Below, in pieces: positions 36,858 to 45,111 of a stretch of 64,000 nucleotides of DNA. Numbering within the stretch: position 1 is the first letter of the stretch; the number at the start of each line of letters is the position of its first letter. The stretch covers positions 1 through 64,000 of the forward strand of contig UQIN01000003.1 in NCBI GenBank assembly GCA_900541035.1. The letters run 5' to 3'. The position numbers and the translations under genes are program-made. This DNA comes from an uncultured Collinsella sp. (lineage in GTDB: Bacteria; Actinomycetota; Coriobacteriia; Coriobacteriales; Coriobacteriaceae). A model generated the notes under the pieces. It saw only the letters and a program-made list of their open reading frames with translations. It was not told the origin of the DNA and searched no databases.

Positions 36858-37884
36858 CGATCTTGCTGACCGTGTTCTTTATGCCGCTGCTGGTGAGCCG
36901 CTTCGCCGAAAGGGTCACGCGAAGCCTCTGTATGTTGCCGTGATCGGATGCCTTGCCGGAGTGCTGGCGACCGGAGGGGTCGCCTACGCCGTCGTCAATT
37001 CCAGCTATTTTGCCTCTGCCTGGGGAAACCACGGCAACGGGGATTCCATTACCTGGACCAACGGCGGCTCATCGGGAACTAAATATACCTACACCAGAGA
37101 GTTTGGCGATGGCATCGCGCCCCAAAGCCTGGAAGGCGCAGTCCAGGAGGTTAATCTGTCCGTCGAGGGCAACGGCTATACGCTTGATATCCATGAGATG
37201 GCAATCGACCAAAACGGCTGCGGAGCCGTGACGTTTACGTTGTCCAATCCAAATGGAGTTAACTACTACAAGCCAGCAGCAGAGATTGGCGAACTTGTTC
37301 TCTATGGTGAAGAAGAGCAGGGCATCGGCACGCCCGATATGAAGTTCGGCGAGGAATGGCCTGACACACGCAGCACAATTGATAAGGACACATCAAGCGA
37401 TACTGTCATTAATGGCACGATGTACTTTGCCGCTATGGATCGCGAGCGAGATTTGCAACATGCTGTCACCTGGAATATCCATTGGACCGAGGGTGAAGGT
37501 GAGAGTGCGAGGCGGTTTGAGGCGTCGACACCCGAGTTCAATATTGGAGCGTACGTCGATACAAAGGAACTCCGCTCCGGTGACTCGCCTCTTGAGATTA
37601 GCCCGTTTTCCATCCAGACGCACATCGATGATTTGGGCTATGAAGCAGTTGATAATAAGCTGACCGTCAGCTACAAGGATGGATCGGAGCAGATTATCGA
37701 AGATGACGACGCAGGGGTGTTCAACTTATATTTTTCTTATGGGCGCAATAGCGGAGAGAACATCTGGGTGCCAACGAAGTTGATTGATGTCGATCAAGTT
37801 GTCTCGGTAACCCTTGAAATTGTGAGGTATACATCAACAGGGGAGACCGAAACGAAAGAGCCCTTTACCATCGTCTATTCGTAA
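36808..37884 (+). CDS. Membrane protein, probable anti-sigma factor (DUF4179-like)
   Basis: A 358-residue protein: a short cytoplasmic N-terminus (about 40 residues) that would hold the sigma factor, one membrane helix (PLYVAVIGCLAGVLATGGVAYAV, about 40-62) and a large extracytoplasmic domain rich in beta-strands. The layout matches DUF4179-type anti-sigma factors of Firmicutes. It starts with GTG at 36808, 6 bases after GGAGGG, inside the sigma gene, so the two are translationally coupled. The signal sensed is unknown. Base composition is slightly lower in G+C than neighbours. Confidence 0.75.
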   Translation: MKSNQIKQAFESVQADSDLADRVLYAAAGEPLRRKGHAKPLYVAVIGCLAGVLATGGVAYAVVNSSYFASAWGNHGNGDSITWTNGGSSGTKYTYTREFGDGIAPQSLEGAVQEVNLSVEGNGYTLDIHEMAIDQNGCGAVTFTLSNPNGVNYYKPAAEIGELVLYGEEEQGIGTPDMKFGEEWPDTRSTIDKDTSSDTVINGTMYFAAMDRERDLQHAVTWNIHWTEGEGESARRFEASTPEFNIGAYVDTKELRSGDSPLEISPFSIQTHIDDLGYEAVDNKLTVSYKDGSEQIIEDDDAGVFNLYFSYGRNSGENIWVPTKLIDVDQVVSVTLEIVRYTSTGETETKEPFTIVYS

Positions 37885-37891
37885 GATTTGG

Positions 37892-37924
37892 GGTCGCTTC
37901 CTACTAGGGGAAGCGGCCTCTTTT
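37892..37924 (+). terminator. Rho-independent terminator after the anti-sigma gene
   Basis: GGTCGCTTCC (37892-37901) pairs with GGAAGCGGCC (37909-37918), one wobble, followed by TCTTTT. Confidence 0.85.
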
Positions 37925-38030
37925 GCGTTAAATGGACGGTTAGACCGAGCGATATACTTCCGAAAACGCCGCCGATTTCCATGCGAAAGACGAAAGCAGA
38001 TCACCGCCGGAGCGCGACGTTTCCCCAGAT

Positions 38031-38063
38031 AAAACCGACCAAAATAAACCTGTCCCTATTTGG
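38031..38063. repeat. Family A palindrome, copy 7
   Basis: AAAACCGACCAAAATAAACC followed by TGTCCCTATTTGG. CCAAAATA and TATTTGG form the arms around AACCTGTCCC. It belongs to the same subgroup as copies 4 and 6, and lies 29 bases before family B copy 2. The stretch 37925-38030 shows nothing else. Confidence 0.75.
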
Positions 38064-38091
38064 AAGGGAACGTTGCCCCGACAAGCACGTC

Positions 38092-38230
38092 GGATTCCCG
38101 GTCCGGGCGGCCCGCTGTTTAAGTTTGTCGCGAGTTCCGCACGAGCCGGAGGCCACTTAATGTGGCCTCCGTGCGAGCCAGGACTGTAGAGCAGCAAACT
38201 TAAAACCTGGGCCGCCCGGTCCGGGAATCC
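38092..38230 (+). repeat. Family B giant hairpin, copy 2 (upstream of rpsL)
   Basis: Arms of 36 nt (38092-38127 and 38195-38230) pair almost completely; the only sizeable mismatch is a GCTG/ACCT internal loop. The 67-nt core (38128-38194) reads TCGCGAGTTCCGCACGA..., a 9-bp hairpin GGAGGCCAC-TTAAT-GTGGCCTCC, then GTGCGAGCCAGGACTGTAG. The core is nearly identical to copy 3, the arms are not. Confidence 0.92.
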
Positions 38231-38290
38231 ACACCCGCGCACAGAAGGGGATTCCATTTGTGTAGGCTTTGCGGAAATATGCTTATTTTA

Positions 38291-38343
38291 GGATACGCCC
38301 GGCGGCGTGGTCTGTTGACGGCACAGCTAACGGCACGTATCCT
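38291..38343 (+). promoter_or_regulatory. rpsL promoter with shared ribosomal upstream motif
   Basis: TTGACG (38315-38320) and TATCCT (38338-38343) with a 17-bp spacer. Directly upstream lies GGATACGCCCGGCGGCGTGG (38291-38310), a partial match to the 25-nt motif at the rplC and rplB promoters. Confidence 0.7.
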
Positions 38344-38436
38344 ATCGAACTGCGTGTTTCGTAGGGGGATGCTGACCCCTCGATTCAAGCCGTTGCACTT
38401 TACAGAAAGCTGGAATCATTCGAGAAGGAGTACGCT

Positions 38437-38814
38437 TTGCCTACTATTAACCAGCTGGTTCGCCAGGGCCGTCGTTCCGTGCCCAAGAAGTCCAAGAACG
38501 CTGCTCTGCAGCACAACTCCCAGAAGCGCGGCGTGTGCACCCGCGTCTTCACCACGAGCCCCAAGAAGCCGAACTCGGCTCTTCGTAAGGTTGCCCGTGT
38601 TCGCCTTGTCAACGGCATCGAAGTTACTGCTTACATTCCGGGTGAGGGCCACAACCTGCAGGAGCACTCCATCGTGCTCGTCCGCGGCGGTCGTGTCCGT
38701 GACCTCCCTGGTGTCCGTTATCACGTCATCCGTGGCGCCTACGACGCTGCTCCGGTCCAGAACCGTATGCAGGCCCGTTCCAAGTACGGTGCTAAGCGCC
38801 CCAAGGCTAAATAA
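38437..38814 (+). CDS. rpsL: 30S ribosomal protein S12
   Basis: S12 lines the decoding site; its KKPNSALRK loop holds streptomycin-resistance positions and is intact here (TSPKKPNSALRKVARVRL). The 125-residue protein begins PTINQLVRQGRR. The start codon is TTG at 38437, set by AAGGAG about 8 bases upstream and by the conserved N-terminus. It is the first gene of the str operon rpsL-rpsG-fusA-rpsJ. Confidence 0.97.
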   Translation: MPTINQLVRQGRRSVPKKSKNAALQHNSQKRGVCTRVFTTSPKKPNSALRKVARVRLVNGIEVTAYIPGEGHNLQEHSIVLVRGGRVRDLPGVRYHVIRGAYDAAPVQNRMQARSKYGAKRPKAK

Positions 38815-38887
38815 GCCAGATAACGTTTTGATACTTTCGCCGTGTGCCGCCTAAGCGCCGCACGGTAGACACTTAAGGAGATTTCAC

Positions 38888-39361
38888 ATGCCGCGTCGTG
38901 CAGCAGCTAATCGTCGTGAGGTTCAGCCTGACGCCGTTTACAACAACCGCCTGGTGACTCAGCTCATCAACAAGGTCCTTCTTGACGGCAAGAAGGCCAC
39001 CGCTGAGCGCATCGTTTACACCGCTTTCGAGATCGTTGCCGAGAAGTCCGAGGGTGGCGACGCTCTCGCTACCTTCAAGAAGGCTATGGACAACGTCAAG
39101 CCCACGCTCGAGGTTAAGCCCAAGCGTGTCGGTGGCGCTACCTATCAGGTCCCGATGGAGGTCAACTCCCGTCGTTCCACCGCTCTGGGTATCCGCTGGA
39201 TCGTCAACTTCTCCCGCGCTCGCAAGGAGAAGACCATGGCCGAGCGTCTCGCCAACGAGATTCTCGACGCCTCCAACGGCCTGGGTGCTTCCGTCAAGAA
39301 GCGTGAGGACGTCTTCAAGATGGCCGAGGCCAACCGCGCGTTCTCTCACTATCGTTGGTAA
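38888..39361 (+). CDS. rpsG: 30S ribosomal protein S7
   Basis: S7 organises the head of the small subunit. The 157-residue protein starts MPRRAAANRREVQPD (conserved PRR) with the S7 signature DGKKATAERIVYTAFEIV and ends AFSHYRW. AAGGAG precedes the ATG. It lies 73 bases after rpsL and 19 before fusA. Confidence 0.97.
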   Translation: MPRRAAANRREVQPDAVYNNRLVTQLINKVLLDGKKATAERIVYTAFEIVAEKSEGGDALATFKKAMDNVKPTLEVKPKRVGGATYQVPMEVNSRRSTALGIRWIVNFSRARKEKTMAERLANEILDASNGLGASVKKREDVFKMAEANRAFSHYRW

Positions 39362-39380
39362 GTTAAGGTAAGGAACTAAC

Positions 39381-41480
39381 ATGGCTAAGCCTAAGTACAA
39401 GCTTTCCGATACCCGTAACATCGGCATCATGGCTCACATCGATGCCGGTAAGACCACCACGACCGAGCGTATTCTTTACTACACCGGTAAGACCCACAAG
39501 ATCGGTGAGGTTCATGAGGGCGCTGCCACCATGGACTGGATGGTTCAGGAGCAGGAGCGCGGCGTAACCATTACCTCCGCTGCTACCACGTGCTTCTGGA
39601 ACAAGGACGGTAAGGACTACCGCATCCAGATCATCGACACCCCGGGCCACGTTGACTTCACCGCTGAGGTCGAGCGCTGCCTGCGCGTCCTCGATGGCGC
39701 TGTCGCCGTCTTCGACGCCGTTGCCGGCGTTCAGCCCCAGTCTGAGACCGTTTGGCGTCAGGCTTCTACCTTCAACGTCCCCCGTATCGCCTTCATCAAC
39801 AAGTATGACCGCGTGGGCGCTGACTTCTTCAACGCTATCGAGACCATGAAAGATCGTCTCGACGCTAACGCCGTGGCCGCTCAGGTCCCGATGGGCGCCG
39901 AGGACAACTTCTGGGGCGTCATCGACCTCGTCACCATGACCGCATGGGACTTCAAGGCCGACGACAAGGGCATGACCTACCCCGAGCCGATGGACGAGAT
40001 CCCGGCTGAGTTCGCCGACATCGCTGCCACCAAGCGCGAGGAGCTCCTCGACGCTGCTGCCAGCTTTGACGACGAGCTCATGGAGAAGATCCTCATGGAG
40101 GAGGACTTCACCGTCGAGGAGCTCAAGGCTGCTCTGCGCAAGGGCGTTCTGGCCAACGAGCTTAACCTCGTCTTCGTGGGCTCCGCCTACAAGAACAAGG
40201 GCGTCCAGGAGCTGCTCGACGCTGTCGTCGACTACCTGCCCAGCCCGCTCGACGTCGAGGCCGTTACCGGTACCGATCCGGACACCGGCGAGGAGATCGA
40301 GCGTCATCCTTCCTTCGACGAGCCCTTCTCCGGCCTGGTCTTCAAGATCATGACCGACCCGTTCGTCGGTAAGCTCACCTACGTCCGCGTTTACTCCGGC
40401 CGCGCCGAGTCCGGCTCCTACGTTGTCAATGCTTGCAACGGTCAGCGCGAGCGCCTCGGCCGCATCCTCGAGATGAACGCTGCCGAGCGTATCGACCGTG
40501 ACGACGCCGCTGCCGGCGACATCGTCGCTTGCGTCGGCTTCAAGAACTCCACCACCGGTGACACCCTGTGCGCCGAGGGCAAGGAGATCGTCCTCGAGAA
40601 GATCGAGTTCGCTAAGCCCGTTATCGACGTTGCCATCGAGCCCAAGACCAAGGCCGAGCAGGACAAGATGTCCCTGGCTCTGACCAAGCTCGCCGAGGAG
40701 GACCCGACCTTCCAGGTGTCCACCAACCACGAGACCGGCCAGACCATCATCGCCGGCATGGGTGAGCTGCACCTCGAGATCATCGTCGACCGTCTGCTCC
40801 GTGAGTTCAAGGTTGACGCTAACGTTGGTAAGCCCCAGGTTGCCTACCGCGAGACCGCTGGTCACGACGTTGAGAAGGCTGAGGGCAAGTTCGTTCGTCA
40901 GTCCGGTGGTCGCGGTCAGTACGGCCATGCCGTCATCAAGCTCGAGAAGATGGAGGAGGGCTTCGGCTACGAGTTCGTCAACGCTATCGTCGGCGGCGTC
41001 GTGCCCAAGGAGTACATCCCGTCCATCGACAAGGGCATCCAGGAGGCCCTGAACACCGGTGTTATCGCCGGCTTCCCGGTCCTCGACGTCAAGGTCACCC
41101 TGTTCGACGGTTCTTACCACGAGGTCGACTCCTCCGAGGCCGCCTTCAAGATCGCCGGTTCCATGGCTATCAAGGACGCCCTCAAGAAGTCCGACCCGCA
41201 GCTGCTCGAGCCGATCATGGCTGTCGAGGTCGAGACCCCCGAGCAGTACATGGGCGACGTTATGGGCAACCTCTCCGGTCGTCGCGGCAAGATCGAGGGC
41301 ATGGAGGATCGCAAGAACAGCAAGCTCATCCGTGCCAAGGTGCCGCTGGGCGAGATGTTCGGTTACGCTACCGACCTTCGCTCCCAGACCCAGGGCCGTG
41401 CATCCTACACGATGCAGTTCGACTCTTATGAGCCCGCGCCCAAGTCCATCGTGGACGAGGTCATGAGCAAGAACGCCTAA
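39381..41480 (+). CDS. fusA: Elongation factor G
   Basis: EF-G drives translocation. The 699-residue GTPase has G1 AHIDAGKTTTTE, switch II DTPGHVDFT and NKYD (G4, where NKMD is more usual), then domains II-V (GMGELHLEIIVDRL; SGGRGQYGHAVIKLE). Length matches the family. AAGGA precedes the ATG. The gene next to it is rpsJ; tuf, usually here, is at the start of the window. Confidence 0.97.
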   Translation: MAKPKYKLSDTRNIGIMAHIDAGKTTTTERILYYTGKTHKIGEVHEGAATMDWMVQEQERGVTITSAATTCFWNKDGKDYRIQIIDTPGHVDFTAEVERCLRVLDGAVAVFDAVAGVQPQSETVWRQASTFNVPRIAFINKYDRVGADFFNAIETMKDRLDANAVAAQVPMGAEDNFWGVIDLVTMTAWDFKADDKGMTYPEPMDEIPAEFADIAATKREELLDAAASFDDELMEKILMEEDFTVEELKAALRKGVLANELNLVFVGSAYKNKGVQELLDAVVDYLPSPLDVEAVTGTDPDTGEEIERHPSFDEPFSGLVFKIMTDPFVGKLTYVRVYSGRAESGSYVVNACNGQRERLGRILEMNAAERIDRDDAAAGDIVACVGFKNSTTGDTLCAEGKEIVLEKIEFAKPVIDVAIEPKTKAEQDKMSLALTKLAEEDPTFQVSTNHETGQTIIAGMGELHLEIIVDRLLREFKVDANVGKPQVAYRETAGHDVEKAEGKFVRQSGGRGQYGHAVIKLEKMEEGFGYEFVNAIVGGVVPKEYIPSIDKGIQEALNTGVIAGFPVLDVKVTLFDGSYHEVDSSEAAFKIAGSMAIKDALKKSDPQLLEPIMAVEVETPEQYMGDVMGNLSGRRGKIEGMEDRKNSKLIRAKVPLGEMFGYATDLRSQTQGRASYTMQFDSYEPAPKSIVDEVMSKNA

Positions 41481-41540
41481 GTTCGAGCTCCCTGTTACGT
41501 AATCCGCGAGAACATCTCTCGCACTCTTTGGAGGTTTAAG

Positions 41541-41849
41541 TTGGCTACCCAGAAGATCCGCATTCGCCTCAAGGGCTATGATCACGAGGTCGTCGATCAG
41601 TCCGCGAAGCTCATCGTCGAGACCGCTCAGAAGACCGGCGCTCGCGTTTCCGGTCCTGTCCCCCTGCCCACCGAGCGCAACCTGTACACGGTTATCCGCT
41701 CGCCGCACGTGAACAAGGACTCCCGTGAGCAGTTCGAGATGCGCACCCACAAGCGTCTCATCGACATCCTCGACCCCACCTCGGGCACCGTTGATTCGCT
41801 CATGCGTCTCGACCTCCCCGCTGGCGTCGACATCGACATCAAGCTCTAA
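41541..41849 (+). CDS. rpsJ: 30S ribosomal protein S10 / NusE
   Basis: S10 is also the NusE antitermination factor that bridges NusG and the ribosome. The 102-residue protein has the signature GPVPLPTERNLYTVIRSPHVNKDSREQFE. The start is TTG at 41541, six bases after GGAGG. It usually opens the S10 operon followed by rplC; here a terminator and 14 kb of fatty-acid and transport genes intervene. Confidence 0.97.
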   Translation: MATQKIRIRLKGYDHEVVDQSAKLIVETAQKTGARVSGPVPLPTERNLYTVIRSPHVNKDSREQFEMRTHKRLIDILDPTSGTVDSLMRLDLPAGVDIDIKL

Positions 41850-41869
41850 GCGATATCGCTCATAGCTTA

Positions 41870-41908
41870 AAGGGCCCCGCTGCCATTACGGTAGCGGGGT
41901 CCTTTTGT
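41870..41908 (+). terminator. Rho-independent terminator after rpsJ
   Basis: GGGCCCCGCTGCC pairs with GGTAGCGGGGTCC (within 41872-41902), followed by TTTTGTTTT. Confidence 0.9.
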
Positions 41909-41964
41909 TTTGAATGATGGTTTGGACTGCGGGGTAATGCTGCCGAGTAGGTGGTTGCGGCGCC

Positions 41965-42741
41965 TTATTCGCTCAAGGGACGCAGCGATGCCTCCTCAAA
42001 ATGGAAGGATCGAAAGCCGTCTTCCGTTTCGATGCACGCGCGACCAAAGCCATCGACCGTTTTAAAGATGCCACGCGCCAGCTCGTCCTCAGCGGGGGAG
42101 CGGGCGATAACGTGCTCCCCGATCCAATTGAGGTGAGCGATATATTCGTCGTGGACGGGCGCGAGCGGACCGGCGTCTTCTTCCTTGGCGTTGAGGCGCT
42201 CTGCCCAGGCATCTACAGCGTCTATAACTGCGTGATAGACCTCATCGAGGAGCATGTCGACGGCGGGAACGTTCTTGTTGAGGTCTGACAGGCCGATTGC
42301 TGGCAGGCCGCCATCGGGAACCTCCGCGGGCACATAGTTCACGTTAACGCCGATGCCACAGACCACAAAGGGGTTGCCTTCGTTATCGCGTGCGGCCTCT
42401 ACCAGAATGCCGCCGAGCTTGCGTCCTCGCGCGACCAGGTCGTTGGGCCATTTGAGGCCAATCTCGTTTGCAAGACCCTGCTTTTCGAGTGCTTCGAGCA
42501 CCGCTAGGCCGCTGACGGCGGCAAGACCAGAGTACTTTGCGGGATTAACGCATGGACGCAGGACAATCGAAAGCAATAGGTTGCCGGCGGTTGAATCCCA
42601 CTTGTGGCCGCGCCGGCCGCGTCCTGCCGTTTGCGCGCGGGCGGCAAGTCCTGTGCCGTGCGGCGCACCCTGTTTTCCTGCCTCGAGCAGGTCATCGTTG
42701 GTCGATCCGGTTACGTCGACAATCGTTAATTGGGCATCCAT
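41965..42741 (-). CDS. birA: Biotin-[acetyl-CoA-carboxylase] ligase, no HTH domain
   Basis: This attaches biotin to AccB. The 258-residue enzyme shows GSTNDDLLEAGKQGAPHGTG, the biotinyl-AMP loop GRGRRGHKWDS and KWPNDLVARGRKLGGILVEA. It starts directly at the catalytic domain (MDAQLTIVDVTGSTN), so it lacks the N-terminal DNA-binding domain of E. coli BirA and cannot be a repressor of that type. The start at 42741 follows AAGGAGG. It is divergent from the fab operon that encodes its substrate AccB. Confidence 0.93.
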   Translation of the reverse strand: MDAQLTIVDVTGSTNDDLLEAGKQGAPHGTGLAARAQTAGRGRRGHKWDSTAGNLLLSIVLRPCVNPAKYSGLAAVSGLAVLEALEKQGLANEIGLKWPNDLVARGRKLGGILVEAARDNEGNPFVVCGIGVNVNYVPAEVPDGGLPAIGLSDLNKNVPAVDMLLDEVYHAVIDAVDAWAERLNAKEEDAGPLAPVHDEYIAHLNWIGEHVIARSPAEDELARGIFKTVDGFGRACIETEDGFRSFHFEEASLRPLSE

Positions 42742-42835
42742 AGCGGCTGCTACCTCCTTATTGAATAAGTGAATGACGCAATGGTGTCGAGAGATAGACA
42801 CAATGTGAAGCCTTTGTCGCATTTGGACAATTTAA

Positions 42836-42900
42836 TGTTAACACGTCAACAACGACTGAAATGCGTTATCCTCTCTTGGTCGATGTAAACACGTCAACAA
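42836..42900. promoter_or_regulatory. Two operator-like sites between birA and fabH
   Basis: TGTTAACACGTCAACAA (42836-42852) and TGTAAACACGTCAACAA (42884-42900) are direct copies 48 bp apart, 16 of 17 identical. Each is an imperfect palindrome (TGTTRAC...). They lie in the divergent promoter region and may bind a regulator of fatty-acid synthesis; none is encoded nearby and BirA lacks a DNA-binding domain. Confidence 0.6.
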
Positions 42901-42917
42901 CTCAAAGGAGGTTAGTG

Positions 42918-43877
42918 ATGGGTTTCACGATTCTGGGAACAGGCTCGGCGCTTCCTGAACGCAGTGTTTCCAATGACGAGCTGTCTGAGTTCCTCGATAC
43001 CTCGGATGAGTGGATTTTTACCCGCACAGGTATCAAGAGCCGCTACGTCTGCACCACCGAGTCACTTGACGACCTTGCCGTAGCGGCGAGCGAGCGGGCA
43101 CTCCAGGTGTCCGGAATCGACGCGAGCCAGCTGGATCTGATCGTCTGCTCGACGACGACGGGTGACCACCTTGTTCCCGCTGAGGCGTGTGCCGTTGCTG
43201 AGCGACTAGGCGCGACGTGCCCTGCCTTCGATGTCTCGGCGGCTTGTGCCGGCTTCGTATTTGCGCTCGATGTCGCCGAGGGCTATATCGTCCGCGGTCG
43301 CGCCAAGCACGTGCTGGTCGTTGCTGCCGAGCAGATGACACGCGCGCTCGACTGGACCGACCGTGCCACCTGTGTGCTCTTTGGCGATGGGGCAGGCGCT
43401 GCAGTGATTGAGGCTGGGGGAGACAGTCCCCTTGCCGTTGAGCTTTCGACGGCGCCCGACGTCGAGACGTTGCGCGTTCCCGGTCTGGTCGGCACCTCGC
43501 CGTTTAAGGCTTCCGCAGATAGCGCGAGCGTGCTGTTCATGAATGGCCGCCGCGTGTTCAAGTTCGGCGTCAACGCCATCTGCGACACGGTCAACAAGCT
43601 CGCCTGCGACGCGAGTATCGCGGTCGAGGACATCGATCATTTTGTATTCCATCAGGCTAACGAACGAATCCTGAGTCAGGCGGTCAAGCGCCTCGGCGTG
43701 CCAGACGAGCGCGTGGTTCGAACGCTGCGCGAGACCGGCAACATTTCGAGCGCATGTATTCCGCTTGCCCTCGACCGGCTGGCAAACGCCGGTGCACTTC
43801 ACACGGGCGACACCATCGCCTTGGTTGGATTTGGCGCCGGTCTGGATATAGGTGGCTATCTGCTTCGTTGGAAGTAG
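42918..43877 (+). CDS. fabH: Beta-ketoacyl-ACP synthase III
   Basis: FabH starts fatty-acid synthesis by condensing an acyl-CoA with malonyl-ACP. The 319-residue thiolase-fold enzyme has the Cys of DVSAACAGF (near residue 113), the His of FVFHQANERIL and the Asn of ETGNISSA. The ATG at 42918 follows AAAGGAGG. It is the first gene of the fab/acc operon, probably controlled by the two operator-like sites just upstream. Confidence 0.95.
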   Translation: MGFTILGTGSALPERSVSNDELSEFLDTSDEWIFTRTGIKSRYVCTTESLDDLAVAASERALQVSGIDASQLDLIVCSTTTGDHLVPAEACAVAERLGATCPAFDVSAACAGFVFALDVAEGYIVRGRAKHVLVVAAEQMTRALDWTDRATCVLFGDGAGAAVIEAGGDSPLAVELSTAPDVETLRVPGLVGTSPFKASADSASVLFMNGRRVFKFGVNAICDTVNKLACDASIAVEDIDHFVFHQANERILSQAVKRLGVPDERVVRTLRETGNISSACIPLALDRLANAGALHTGDTIALVGFGAGLDIGGYLLRWK

Positions 43878-43927
43878 TCGCACATAGGAAATAAAACGCC
43901 CTAGGGCACAACCAAAGGAGAACTACC

Positions 43928-44164
43928 ATGGCAGATCAGAAGACCTTCGAGCGCGTTTGCGACGTTATCCGCGAGACCGCCGGTCTTGACGATGTCGAGA
44001 TGAAGCCCGAGTCCACGCTCGAGGAGATTGGTCTCGACAGTCTGGGTACCGTCGAGATCCTCGTCGCCGTCGAGGACGAGTTTGGCATTCAGCTCGATAC
44101 CGAGGAGAACCCCAAGACGGTCGGCGAGTTCGCCGATACGGTCGAGGCGGCATTGGAGAAGTAG
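43928..44164 (+). CDS. acpP: Acyl carrier protein
   Basis: The 78-residue carrier that holds growing acyl chains on phosphopantetheine. The attachment serine lies in GLDSLGTVE (Leu-Gly in place of the common DSLDTVE). The acidic composition and four-helix length match the family. AAAGGAG precedes the ATG. fabK follows after 2 bases. Confidence 0.95.
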   Translation: MADQKTFERVCDVIRETAGLDDVEMKPESTLEEIGLDSLGTVEILVAVEDEFGIQLDTEENPKTVGEFADTVEAALEK

Positions 44165-44166
44165 AG

Positions 44167-45111
44167 ATGCTCAAGACTCCTCTCTGCGATCTGCTCGGCA
44201 TCGAAAAGCCCGTGTTCCAGGGCGGTATGGCCTGGATTGCCGATGCCTCGCTTGCCTCGGCTGTGTCCGAGGCCGGCGGGCTGGGAATCATCGCGGCCAT
44301 GAACGCCGACGCCAACTGGCTTCGCGACCAGATTCATAAGCTGCGCGCCAGGACGGATAAGCCCTTTGGCGTCAACGTCATGCTCATGAGCCCGTTTGCC
44401 GACGAGGTCGCGCAGGTCGTGATTGACGAGCGAGTGCCGGTCGTCGTGACGGGCGCCGGCAATCCCGCCAAGTACATGAAGGCGTGGAACGAGGCGGGCA
44501 TCAAGGTCATCCCGGTCGTTGCCTCGGTGGCGCTGGCGCGCCTCGTGGCACGTCGTGGAGCCACGGCGGTTGTTGCCGAGGGTACCGAATCGGGCGGCCA
44601 TATTGGCGAGACCTCGACGATGGCGCTGGTGCCGCAGGTTGTCGACGCGGTCGATATTCCCGTGGTTGCGGCTGGCGGCATCGCCGATGGTCGCGGTGTG
44701 GCGGCCGCCTTTATGCTCGGCGCTGCCGGTGTCCAGGTGGGAACACGCTTTCTGGTCGCAAACGAGTGCACCGTATCCGAACAGTACAAAGAACTGGTGC
44801 TCAAGGCAGGCGACACGTCGACGCGTGCGACCGGTCGCTCGACGGGACATCCGGTTCGCGCCCTCAAGAGCCCCTTCACCAACGCGTATGCCAAGAACGA
44901 GGCGGCGGGCGCAAGCCCCGAGGAGCTCGGGGCCATGGGCACGGGCGCGCTTCGTAAAGCCGCAAAGGACGGTAATTACGAAGAGGGTTCGTATTTGTGC
45001 GGACAGATTGCCGGTATGGTCAACGAACGCCAGAGCGCACGCGAAATCGTCGACGATCTGGTCGATGGCGCCGAGCATGTCCTGAAGGGTGCGTCCGCAT
45101 GGGTAGCGTAG
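44167..45111 (+). CDS. fabK: Enoyl-ACP reductase II (FMN-dependent)
   Basis: FabK performs the last reduction of each elongation round; it is the triclosan-insensitive alternative to FabI. The 314-residue TIM-barrel shows PVFQGGMAWIADASLASAVS, GVNVML, GTESGGHIGE, VAAGGIADGRGVAAAFMLGA and VQVGTRF, typical of the nitronate-monooxygenase/FabK family. The fabD start overlaps its end by 13 bases. No fabI is present in the cluster. Confidence 0.93.
   Translation: MLKTPLCDLLGIEKPVFQGGMAWIADASLASAVSEAGGLGIIAAMNADANWLRDQIHKLRARTDKPFGVNVMLMSPFADEVAQVVIDERVPVVVTGAGNPAKYMKAWNEAGIKVIPVVASVALARLVARRGATAVVAEGTESGGHIGETSTMALVPQVVDAVDIPVVAAGGIADGRGVAAAFMLGAAGVQVGTRFLVANECTVSEQYKELVLKAGDTSTRATGRSTGHPVRALKSPFTNAYAKNEAAGASPEELGAMGTGALRKAAKDGNYEEGSYLCGQIAGMVNERQSAREIVDDLVDGAEHVLKGASAWVA

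Noticed and set aside
39363..41750. A 795-codon minus-strand open frame over fusA-rpsJ
   Set aside because: Same codon-bias artefact; fusA and rpsJ are certain.
41965..42741. BirA as biotin-dependent repressor at the fabH operators
   Set aside because: The protein starts at the catalytic domain and has no helix-turn-helix.
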